Below the pieces are notes generated by a model, which made no database searches, was not told the DNA's origin, and saw nothing but the letters and a program-made list of their open reading frames with translations. Below, piece by piece: positions 54,853-64,000 of a DNA stretch of 64,000 nucleotides. Position 1 is the first letter of the stretch, and every line of letters starts with the position of its first letter. The translations under genes and the position numbers were made by a program. Source of the DNA: Novosphingobium album (ex Liu et al. 2023) (GTDB lineage Bacteria; Pseudomonadota; Alphaproteobacteria; Sphingomonadales; Sphingomonadaceae); NCBI RefSeq assembly GCF_029076845.1, contig NZ_JARESE010000001.1, forward strand, positions 62,001 to 126,000, in the 5' to 3' direction.

Positions 54853-56064
54853 ATCAGCTACTTTGCGGAACTGCGCGGCGCATGGCGTCCGCTGCTCGCG
54901 GCGACGATCGGCATCGGCACCGGGATGTCGACGGTCGGAACCATCACGACCGCCATCGCCCCCAGTCTGCTGGCCGATGTCGGCTGGTCGCGGGCCGCGT
55001 TCGCGCTGGTCGGCAGCCTTGCGCTCGTCACCTCGTTCGCCTTTCCTTTCGTGGGCCGGCTGGCGGACATCATGGGCGTGCGATGGACCGCGTTGATCGG
55101 CATGGTGACGCTGCCGCTGGTCTACCTCGCCTACAGCATGATGAACGGCCAGCTCTGGGTCTATATCACCATCTTCTTCATCCAGAGCGTGCTGTGCGTG
55201 ACGACGACCGCGACGGTCTACAGCCGGCTTGTCGTCCAGTATGTCGAGCGATCCCGCGGCCTGGCCCTGGCCATCGCGGTTTCTGGCTCGGCGATCACCG
55301 GCGCCATCGGCGCACCCATTCTCAATGCCTATGTCGAGGCGAACGGCTGGCGCGAGGCCTATCAGGCGCTGGCGATCTTCTCGGTGATCGCCAGCGTGAT
55401 CACGTTCCTGCTGATCCCCGCCGAACGCCAGAAGACGCAGGCCCCCAGGGCCAAGCGGCGCGCGCGCGACGATTATCCGCTGATCCTGCGCAGCAAGGCG
55501 TTCTGGATCCTCCTGGCGGTCATGTTGCTGTGCAACCTGCCGGCCACGATCATGCTGGTGCAGCTGAAACTGCTGCTGATGGCGAACGGCGTGGGCGGCA
55601 AGGATACCGCCGTGATGCTTTCGGCCCTGTCGGTCGGCATGTTGGCGGGCCGCTTTGTCGCCGGGCTCGCGCTCGATCGGTTTCGCGCCGACATCGTCTC
55701 GTTCGTTTCGCTCGGCCTGCCGAGCGTCGGCCTCTTCCTGATCGCCTCCAGCCTCGATGCGCCTGCGGTGCTGACCTTCGCGGTGTTCTGCCTGGGCTTC
55801 TCGTTCGGCGCCGAGGGTGACATCGTCGGCTTCCTGGTGGCGCGTCATTTCGGGGTGGCGATCTACAGTTCGGTCATGGGCCTGCTGACCTTCGCGATCT
55901 CGTTCTCCACCGCCTCGGGCGCCGCGCTGCTGAGCTTCACCATGGCGCGGACCGGAGGCTATGAGTTGTACCTCGTGATCGTGGGCACGGCGGTCCTGCT
56001 CGGCTCCTCGCTGCTGCTGCTGCTCGGCCCGAGTCGCGCCGCGCCTCCGGCCGCCCGGGCCTGA
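54853..56064 (+). CDS. MFS transporter (monocarboxylate/oxalate-formate antiporter type), start uncertain
   Basis: About 403 residues with 12 hydrophobic segments; the loop between segments 2 and 3 reads GRLADIMGVRW, a degenerate MFS motif. The first ATG (54925) falls inside the first membrane helix. The frame is open back to a TGA at 54835, and the upstream codons encode a normal cytoplasmic N-terminus and first helix half (SYFAELRGAWRPLLAATIG) but contain no ATG, GTG or TTG. An ATC at 54853 lies seven bases after GGGAG and could be a rare start. The substrate is unknown; the neighbours suggest an organic acid. Confidence 0.75.
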   Translation: MSYFAELRGAWRPLLAATIGIGTGMSTVGTITTAIAPSLLADVGWSRAAFALVGSLALVTSFAFPFVGRLADIMGVRWTALIGMVTLPLVYLAYSMMNGQLWVYITIFFIQSVLCVTTTATVYSRLVVQYVERSRGLALAIAVSGSAITGAIGAPILNAYVEANGWREAYQALAIFSVIASVITFLLIPAERQKTQAPRAKRRARDDYPLILRSKAFWILLAVMLLCNLPATIMLVQLKLLLMANGVGGKDTAVMLSALSVGMLAGRFVAGLALDRFRADIVSFVSLGLPSVGLFLIASSLDAPAVLTFAVFCLGFSFGAEGDIVGFLVARHFGVAIYSSVMGLLTFAISFSTASGAALLSFTMARTGGYELYLVIVGTAVLLGSSLLLLLGPSRAAPPAARA

Positions 56065-56113
56065 GGCCAGCGGCCGGACATCCCGCCAACGGGACCATGC
56101 GCAGGCCGTCAGC

Positions 56114-56590
56114 TCAGCGCATGGTCTCCAGCGGGAGGCGCGTGGTGGACTTGATCTCCGAGAGCGCCACCATCGAGTTCACGTCCTGGATGCCGGGAAG
56201 CTTTGACAGCTTGTCGAAGAAGAACTGCTCATAGGCGTCGATATCCCTGGTGACGATCCGCAGCATGAAATCCGCCGAGCCCATCAGCACGTAGCAATCG
56301 AGCACTTCGGGAAATTGCCGGATCGCTTCGGAGAACTCCGAAAGATTGGATCGCCCCACCGCCGACAGCTTCACGAGCGCGAAGACATGGGTGTTCAGCC
56401 CGACCTTGCGCCGATCGAGCAGACTGACTTGCGCGCTGATGTAGCCTTCCTTCTTCAGGCGCTGCGTCCGTCGCCAGCACGGGGCTTCGGACAGCCCGAT
56501 CTCCTTGGCGACCTCGGCATTCGAACGGGATGAATCGACCTGGAGGATCGCAAGGATGCGCTTCTCGTATTCGTCAAGCTCGGTGGGCAT
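56114..56590 (-). CDS. Lrp/AsnC-family regulator
   Basis: A 158-residue regulator. The helix-turn-helix is at about 20-50 (NAEVAKEIGLSEAPCWRRTQ), followed by an RAM effector domain (GLNTHVFALVKLS; DCYVLMGSADFMLRIV). The start at 56590 follows GGGAAAG. It is divergent from the branched-chain 2-oxoacid dehydrogenase genes. In Pseudomonas the Lrp-type protein BkdR activates bkd genes, so control of that operon is a good guess. It converges on the MFS gene. Confidence 0.9.
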   Translation of the reverse strand: MPTELDEYEKRILAILQVDSSRSNAEVAKEIGLSEAPCWRRTQRLKKEGYISAQVSLLDRRKVGLNTHVFALVKLSAVGRSNLSEFSEAIRQFPEVLDCYVLMGSADFMLRIVTRDIDAYEQFFFDKLSKLPGIQDVNSMVALSEIKSTTRLPLETMR

Positions 56591-58185
<1,595 letters not shown>

Positions 58186-58186
58186 C

Positions 58187-59200
58187 ATGCCGGAAATGAG
58201 CATGATCGAGGCGATCAACAGCGCGATGGACGTGGCCCTGACGCAAGACCCGCAAGTGATGGTCTTCGGGCAGGACGTCGGTTATTTCGGCGGCGTATTT
58301 CGCGCCACCGAAGGGCTCCAGCGCCGGCATGGCCGGGATCGGGTGTTCGACGCGCCGATCTCCGAAGGCGGGATCGTGGCGGTGGCCGTGGGCATGGGCG
58401 CCTACGGCAAGCGTCCGGTCGTCGAGATCCAGTTCGCCGACTACATCTATCCGGCCACCGACCAGCTGATCTCGGAAGCGGCGCGGATGCGCTATCGGAC
58501 CGCGGGCGAATGGTGGTCGCCGATCACCGTGCGCAGCCCTTACGGGGGCGGCATCTTCGGCGGGCAGACCCACAGCCAGAGCCCGGAAGGCATCTTCACC
58601 CATGTCGCCGGGCTGAAGACAGTGATCCCGTCCAATCCCTATGACGCCAAGGGACTGCTCGTCGCCGCGATCGAGGACGACGATCCGGTGCTCTTCTTCG
58701 AGCCGAAGCGCCTCTACAACGGCCCCTTCGATGGCCATCACGACCGTCCGGTGCGCAACTGGTCCGGGCATCCCGACGCGCAGGTCCCCCAGGGGCACTA
58801 CCGGGTCGAACTGGGCAAGGCCCGGGTCATGCGCGAAGGCCGGGACGTGACCGTGCTTGCCTATGGGACGATGGTGCACGTCGCGCTCGCCGCCGCCGAG
58901 GAAACCGGAATCGATGCCGAGATCCTCGATCTGCGCACGCTCATCCCGCTCGATCTCGATGCCATCGTCCGCTCGGTCAAGCGCACCGGCCGCTGCGTCG
59001 TCGTCCACGAGGCGACCCGCACTTGCGGCTTCGGCGCGGAACTCTCGGCGCTGGTGCAGGAACATTGCTTCTTCCATCTGGAAGCCCCGGTCGAACGCGT
59101 CACCGGCTGGGACACGCCTTATCCCCACGCTTTTGAATGGGACTATTTCCCCGGCCCGGCCCGGCTGGCGGCGGCGCTGAGGAAATGCGTGGATACCTGA
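58187..59200 (+). CDS. bkdA2: Branched-chain 2-oxoacid dehydrogenase E1 beta subunit
   Basis: A 337-residue E1 beta, with family blocks GQDVGYFGGVFRAT, DAPISEGGIVAVAVGMG, GGGIFGGQTHSQSPEG and LRTLIPLD. The ATG at 58187 is one base after the E1 alpha stop. The heterotetramer feeds acyl groups to an E2 lipoyl core, which must be encoded elsewhere. It converges on the oxoprolinase gene. Confidence 0.92.
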   Translation: MPEMSMIEAINSAMDVALTQDPQVMVFGQDVGYFGGVFRATEGLQRRHGRDRVFDAPISEGGIVAVAVGMGAYGKRPVVEIQFADYIYPATDQLISEAARMRYRTAGEWWSPITVRSPYGGGIFGGQTHSQSPEGIFTHVAGLKTVIPSNPYDAKGLLVAAIEDDDPVLFFEPKRLYNGPFDGHHDRPVRNWSGHPDAQVPQGHYRVELGKARVMREGRDVTVLAYGTMVHVALAAAEETGIDAEILDLRTLIPLDLDAIVRSVKRTGRCVVVHEATRTCGFGAELSALVQEHCFFHLEAPVERVTGWDTPYPHAFEWDYFPGPARLAAALRKCVDT

Positions 59201-59243
59201 TGCGCCGCCGGGTTCAGGACTTGTTGCTCATCGCGATCCGCCA

Positions 59244-62200
59244 TCAACCATGCCTGCCCGTAGCCGCTCCAGCTTCTCCGTATCCCCCGCCGGACGGCGT
59301 TTCGATAACGATCGCCTCGCCTGCTTCCACCGATACTTGCGTGCAACTCGCAAGGGTCTCGATCGCGCCATCGCGGCGGACGCGAAGGTTCCTGCCGACC
59401 TCGCCGTCGCTGCCACCGCACAGGCCCCGCGCCGGCACGATGCGGCGGTTGGTCAGGAACGATGCCTCCATGGGCCGCAAGAAGCGCAGAACCCTGATGA
59501 CGCCGTCTCCCCCTCGCCACCGGCCGTTTCCGCCCGAGCCCCGCCGGATCGCGAAGCGTTCGAGAACCACGGGATAGCGCTGCTCAAGCACTTCGGGGTC
59601 GGTCAGCCGCGTGTTCGTCATATGGGTATGCACGGCCGAGGCGCCGTCGAAGCCGGGGCCCGCGCCGGCCCCGCCGCAGATCGTCTCGTAATACTGGTAT
59701 TCGCTGTCGCCGAAATTGAAGTTGTTCATCGTGCCCTGGGCGCCGGCGAGCGCACCCATGGCGGCAAACAGGCAATCGGTCACGGCCTGGCTCACCTCGA
59801 CATTGCCGGCGACGACCGCCGCCGGATAGGCGGGCGAGAGCATCGATCGTTCGGGCAGGACGACGTGGAGCGGAACCATGCAGCCCGAGTTCATCGGAAT
59901 GTCGGCATCGACCATGCAGCGGAAAGCATAGAGCACCGCCGCGTTGACCACTGGCCTGGGGGCGTTGAAGTTGTCGGGCTGCTGCGGGCTGGTGCCGGTA
60001 AAGTCGATCGTGGCCGAACGGTCGGCATGATCGACGACGATCCGGGCGGCGACCTTGCAGCCCTGGTCGAAGAAGACTTCCGCCGCGCCGTCCTGAAGCT
60101 TGCCGATCGCGCGGCGCACGGCTTCTTCCGCGAAGGCCCGGATATGGCCCATGTAGGCGAAAACCACCGGCAGGCCGAATTGGGCCACCATCGAGAGTAG
60201 CTCTTTCGCGCCGCGCTCGTTGGCGGCGATCTGGGCCTTGAGGTCGGCCAGGTTCTGCTCGGGGTTGCGGCAGGGATAGGGCCCGCCCGTGAGCGCGGCG
60301 CGGATTTCGGCTTCGAGCAGCCGGCCGTTGCTGACGAGCTTGACGTTGTCGAGGACGACGCCCTCCTCCTCGATGCGCGTCGCGCGCGGGGTCATGGAGC
60401 CGGGGGCGATGCCGCCGATGTCGGCATGGTGCCCGCGCGAGGCGACGAAGAACAGCAGCTCGCTGCCATCCTCGTCGAACACCGGCGTGACCACGGTGAT
60501 ATCGGGAAGGTGGGTGCCGCCGTTGTAGGGCGCATTGGTGACGAACACGTCCCCGGCGCCGATCCGGGGGTGCGCCGCGATGACGCTTTTGACCGAGCGA
60601 TCCATCGAGCCCAGATGCACCGGCGTGTGCGGCGCGTTGGCGATGAGCTCGCCCGCGGCATCGAACACGGCGCAGGAGAAATCGAGCCGTTCCTTGATGT
60701 TGGTCGAGCGGGCGGTGTTCTGCAGCGCGTAGCCCATCTGCTCGGCGATCGACATGAAGAGGTTGTTGAACACCTCCAGCATGACCGGATCCGCCTCGAG
60801 CGACAGCTTCTCGGTATGTGCGGCGCTGCCGCCGCGCGTCAGCACGATATGACCATAAGGGTTGATCGCGGCCCGCCAGCCGGGCTCGATAACGATGGTG
60901 CTGGTCTGCTCCAGGATGATCGCGGGACCGGCGATGGCGTTGCCCGGCCCCAGGTCGGAGCGGCGGAAGACGGGCGTATCCCGCCACGCGCCGCCGGAAT
61001 GGATGCGCGTGTGCTCGAACGGAGTGGCCTCGCCCGCCGCCGGCGGCGCTTCGCTTTCCAGATCCCGCGCACCGCCGCCGCGAACCTCGACATCGACGAG
61101 CGCGGCCACCAGCACCGCGCCTTCCATCACGAAATTGAAATGCTCGCGATGCGCCTGCGCGAAGGCCGCGCGGATGCTGGCCAGATCGGCGAGCGGCACC
61201 GCCAGCGCGCTGTCGGTGCCCCGGTAGCGCACATGCAGCGTGCGGGAGACTGTCACCGCGTCGCGCGCGATGCCCTGCGCTTCGATTTCGGCCCTCGCTT
61301 CCGCCTCCAGCCGGTCGGCCAGCCGCTCGATAGCGGCCACGCATTCCTCGTCCAGATCCCGCTCGATGCTCGCCTGGCGTCCGGCCTGGATGTCGGCCAG
61401 CCCCATCCCGTAAGCCGAAAGAAGGCCCGCGAACGGATGGAGGAGGATCGTCTTCATGCCCAGCGTGTCGGCGATCGCGCAGGCGTGCTGCGCGCCGGCG
61501 GCACCGAACGAGGCCAGGCAATAGCGCGTGACGTCATAGCCGCGCTGCACCGAAATCTTCTTGACCGCGTTGGCCATGTTTTCGACCGCGATCTTGAGGA
61601 ACCCCTCGGCAACCTCTTCGGGGCTCTTGCCGACTGCGCTGGCGATCGCGGCGAATTTTTCGCGCACGATACCGGCATCGAGCCGCTGGTCCCGCCTCGG
61701 GCCGAAGATCGCCGGGAAATGCGCGGGCATGATCTTGCCCAGCATCACATTGGCGTCGGTGACTGTCAGCGGCCCGCCGCGACGATAGCTGGCCGGCCCC
61801 GGATTGGCGCCCGCCGATTCCGGCCCGACGCGGAAGCGCGCCCCGTCGAAGTGCAGGATCGAGCCGCCGCCCGCCGCCACGGTGTGAATCTTCAGCATCG
61901 GCGCGCGCATCCGCACGCCCGCCACCTCGGTCTCGAAATCGCGCTCGGGCGTGCCGGCGTAATGCATCACGTCGGTGGAGGTGCCACCCATGTCGAAACC
62001 GATGATCTTGCCGAAGCCGGCGATCCGGCTCGTCTCCGCCGCGCCGATCGCGCCGCCCGCCGGCCCGGAGAGGATGGCGTTCCGCCCCTGAAACAGGCGC
62101 GCGTCGGTCAGCCCGCCCGACGATGTCATGAACATCAGCCTGCAGCCGGTGCCTGCGGTGTCCAACTCCCCCTGGACCTGATCGACATAGCGGCGCAGGA

Positions 62201-62870
62201 TCGGGGACAGGTAGGCATCGACCACGGTCGTGTCGCCGCGCCCGACGAACTTGATCAGCGAGGACACCTTGTGGCTCGGGGAGACCTGGCTGAAGCCCAT
62301 CTCGCGGGCAATGTCGGCCACGCGCTGCTCATGCCCGGGATATTTGTAGCCGTGCATGAAGACGATGGCGACCGAACGGATGCCGGCGGCATGGGCGCTC
62401 GCCAGCGCCGCGCGGGCCGCTGCTTCGTCTAGCGGCGTTTCCTCGGTGCCGTCGTCGAGCAGGCGGCCGGGCACTTCGGCCACCCGCTCGTAGAGCAGCG
62501 CGGACTTAACGATATGGCGATCGAACAGCCGCGGGCGGGCCTGATACCCGATTTCGAGCGTGTCGCCGAAACCCAGGTTGGTGACGAGCAGCACGCGGCT
62601 GCCCTTGCGCTCAAGCAGGGCGTTGGTGGCAACGGTGGTCCCCATCTTTACAGCCGCGATGCGCTCGGCCGGAATCCGCGCGTTCGCGGCGATTCCCATC
62701 AGGTCGCGAATGCCCTGGATCGCCGCATCCCAGTATGCCTCGGGATTTTCCGACAGCAGCTTGTGCGACAGCAGCCGGCCCGTGGGCGTGCGCGCCACGA
62801 TGTCGGTGAAGGTGCCGCCGCGATCGATCCAGAAATCCCACTTGCCCTCGGCGCCATCGGTATCGGACAT
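59244..62870 (-). CDS. Fused 5-oxoprolinase/hydantoinase (HyuA-HyuB)
   Basis: A 1208-residue protein. The first half is a HyuA-type ATPase domain ([41 protein letters not shown]), the second half is a HyuB domain ([39 protein letters not shown] at the end). The fused order is that of 5-oxoprolinases, which open 5-oxoproline to glutamate with ATP; other members hydrolyse hydantoins or acetone-type substrates. The start at 62870 follows GAGGGG. It is 10 bases downstream of the DUF1989 gene. Confidence 0.88.
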   Translation of the reverse strand: MSDTDGAEGKWDFWIDRGGTFTDIVARTPTGRLLSHKLLSENPEAYWDAAIQGIRDLMGIAANARIPAERIAAVKMGTTVATNALLERKGSRVLLVTNLGFGDTLEIGYQARPRLFDRHIVKSALLYERVAEVPGRLLDDGTEETPLDEAAARAALASAHAAGIRSVAIVFMHGYKYPGHEQRVADIAREMGFSQVSPSHKVSSLIKFVGRGDTTVVDAYLSPILRRYVDQVQGELDTAGTGCRLMFMTSSGGLTDARLFQGRNAILSGPAGGAIGAAETSRIAGFGKIIGFDMGGTSTDVMHYAGTPERDFETEVAGVRMRAPMLKIHTVAAGGGSILHFDGARFRVGPESAGANPGPASYRRGGPLTVTDANVMLGKIMPAHFPAIFGPRRDQRLDAGIVREKFAAIASAVGKSPEEVAEGFLKIAVENMANAVKKISVQRGYDVTRYCLASFGAAGAQHACAIADTLGMKTILLHPFAGLLSAYGMGLADIQAGRQASIERDLDEECVAAIERLADRLEAEARAEIEAQGIARDAVTVSRTLHVRYRGTDSALAVPLADLASIRAAFAQAHREHFNFVMEGAVLVAALVDVEVRGGGARDLESEAPPAAGEATPFEHTRIHSGGAWRDTPVFRRSDLGPGNAIAGPAIILEQTSTIVIEPGWRAAINPYGHIVLTRGGSAAHTEKLSLEADPVMLEVFNNLFMSIAEQMGYALQNTARSTNIKERLDFSCAVFDAAGELIANAPHTPVHLGSMDRSVKSVIAAHPRIGAGDVFVTNAPYNGGTHLPDITVVTPVFDEDGSELLFFVASRGHHADIGGIAPGSMTPRATRIEEEGVVLDNVKLVSNGRLLEAEIRAALTGGPYPCRNPEQNLADLKAQIAANERGAKELLSMVAQFGLPVVFAYMGHIRAFAEEAVRRAIGKLQDGAAEVFFDQGCKVAARIVVDHADRSATIDFTGTSPQQPDNFNAPRPVVNAAVLYAFRCMVDADIPMNSGCMVPLHVVLPERSMLSPAYPAAVVAGNVEVSQAVTDCLFAAMGALAGAQGTMNNFNFGDSEYQYYETICGGAGAGPGFDGASAVHTHMTNTRLTDPEVLEQRYPVVLERFAIRRGSGGNGRWRGGDGVIRVLRFLRPMEASFLTNRRIVPARGLCGGSDGEVGRNLRVRRDGAIETLASCTQVSVEAGEAIVIETPSGGGYGEAGAATGRHG

Positions 62871-62880
62871 GCTCGGCCCC

Positions 62881-63774
62881 TCAGCGCGCGCCTTCGGCCA
62901 CCCGCCACGGGGGTTCCGTCCCATGGGTCCGGTCATAGCCGTTCAGCGCGGGCGCCTGCCATCCATCGGGCAGGGCACGGGGGCGGAAGACCTCGGCCTT
63001 CATCGGATAGCAACGCGCGATGTCCGAGGAATGCGTGGTGGAACAGTCACCGCCCGGACAGGCGGACATGCAGGCGAGGATGTCGATCTCGGCGAAGAAC
63101 TCCAGGTAATCACCGGGGCGCACGGGGCTCGCCTTCATGAAATACTGGCCGGAGTCGCGGGTGAAGCCGGTGCACATGAACACATTCAGCACATCATGGA
63201 CATAGGTTTCCGCCTCGTCCAGCGTCTTGCCGGTCCGTTGCGCCAGGGCGCGGGTGAGGTTCGAATGGCAGCAATGATGATACGTGCCGCCATCGCTCAG
63301 CAAGGCATGGGTATAGGGGTCACAGCGCGTGCCGATCACGTCGTGGACCCCGGCGCCGAACTCGTCGAAGCCGTACCAGTCCAGCGTGTCATGCGTGATC
63401 GTCGCCATCGGCCGCAGATAGGGCAGGCTGGAAAAGAGCTGATCGCCCGGGCCGACATGCGAGCCGAACAGCGCGCGCGTCTTGCCGGTGTAGAGCCGCT
63501 CGTCCAGATTGCCGAGGTTGAACAGGTTGAGATCGCCCACCTGCGAGCCTTCGGTGCATACGATGCGGCAGAAATGCCCCTGCGGCACTGTCCAGCAACC
63601 GGCCTCGCGCGGCGGGATCACCACGCTGTCCACCAGTGCCAGGTCATCGCGCACGGCCCGATAGGCCGCCAGCTCCAGCCGCTTCAGCCCTTCGGGCGGA
63701 TAGGCGATGACCGGCTTGACGGCTTTGCGCGTACAAGCATCGGCCGGAGCATCCGTAATCGAAATTGATTTCAT
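62881..63774 (-). CDS. DUF1989 urea-carboxylase-associated protein
   Basis: A 297-residue protein of the DUF1989/urea carboxylase-associated family. Family blocks are visible: [37 protein letters not shown] and [17 protein letters not shown], and the Cys-rich [13 protein letters not shown]. Members commonly sit beside urea carboxylase or amide hydrolases. Here it is 10 bases before the oxoprolinase gene, so a shared nitrogen-compound pathway is likely. The start at 63774 has GGAAAAAG upstream; a longer open frame exists but lacks support. Confidence 0.8.
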   Translation of the reverse strand: MKSISITDAPADACTRKAVKPVIAYPPEGLKRLELAAYRAVRDDLALVDSVVIPPREAGCWTVPQGHFCRIVCTEGSQVGDLNLFNLGNLDERLYTGKTRALFGSHVGPGDQLFSSLPYLRPMATITHDTLDWYGFDEFGAGVHDVIGTRCDPYTHALLSDGGTYHHCCHSNLTRALAQRTGKTLDEAETYVHDVLNVFMCTGFTRDSGQYFMKASPVRPGDYLEFFAEIDILACMSACPGGDCSTTHSSDIARCYPMKAEVFRPRALPDGWQAPALNGYDRTHGTEPPWRVAEGAR

Positions 63775-64000
63775 CTTTTTCCAGAACTTTATTTGAATTT
63801 CGCAAGTAAAATCAGGAAAGAGATGCTCCATCGCCGATTGATCGGGAATCCGCGACAGGCCCTCTTTCATAGGCAATTCGGTAAACGTCAAGTCGCTGCG
63901 CGCCGCTTTGAAGCGTTGCTCTGATTGATCCTTGACTCAGCGAACAACTGCGGTTTTGCTATCGCTTTGAACGACATGCAAATGACGATTTCTGGCCCTG
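63775..64000. other. Upstream region of the DUF1989 gene, right window edge
   Basis: 226 bases, AT-richer than the neighbouring coding sequence. It should hold the promoter of the DUF1989-oxoprolinase unit. No gene or repeat is supported. Confidence 0.4.

Overview
The window comes from a high-GC alphaproteobacterium, most likely a sphingomonad close to Novosphingobium or Sphingobium. Support for this: a complete Entner-Doudoroff operon (zwf-edd-glk-eda), two large TonB-dependent receptors, a DUF1465/RcdA-type protein, two DUF465 proteins, DUF3617 lipoproteins, and a pstSCAB-phoU-phoB operon. It looks like ordinary chromosome. I see no insertion sequence, CRISPR array, rRNA, complete tRNA or prophage. 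The only transfer-type genes are the start of a virB2-virB3-virB4 cluster at the left edge.

Layout. 1-1074: type IV secretion genes (virB4 cut by the edge). 1331-6393: a small TPR protein, divergent from a surface lipoprotein and TonB receptor pair preceded by PHO-box-like repeats. 6482-9778: glutaminase, an alpha/beta hydrolase, a tandem pair of 61-residue peptides, and a degenerate PhoB-like regulator. 9994-11963: plcP-agt, with a PHO box. 12090-17980: a cytochrome c/PQQ dehydrogenase, a kinase-fold protein, a DUF6629 membrane protein, an IclR regulator and a luciferase-like monooxygenase. 18050-24744: phoB, phoU, pstB, pstA, pstC, pstS and phoR, with a PHO box before pstS. 24968-32649: zwf-edd-glk-eda-ppc. 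33015-45925: envelope and housekeeping genes (OmpA-like protein, L,D-transpeptidase, tilS, cpoB, rodZ, ptsP, two DUF465 genes, RcdA-like gene, two DUF3617 lipoproteins, uvrB). 46006-52236: phoD, TonB receptor, fecR and fecI. 52436-54312: an MbfA-type iron exporter and a host-attachment-family protein. 54853-63774: an MFS transporter, an Lrp regulator, branched-chain 2-oxoacid dehydrogenase E1 alpha and beta, a fused 5-oxoprolinase/hydantoinase and a DUF1989 protein.

The unifying theme is phosphate starvation. PhoR/PhoB would sense and respond; Pst would import phosphate; PlcP and Agt would replace phospholipids with glycolipids; the lipoprotein and TonB pair, and the FecI/FecR/TonB/PhoD cassette, would scavenge phosphorus at the surface. 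Three sites with the 11-bp-periodic CTGTCAT-like half-site pattern support joint control of the first three units; a fourth, before fecI, is weak. A PhoB-like regulator with a damaged phosphorylation pocket sits divergent to plcP. The best candidates for undescribed biology are that regulator, the 61-residue tandem peptides, the FecIR/PhoD cassette, and the surface lipoprotein system. Functions are read from motifs and gene order; no homology search was run.
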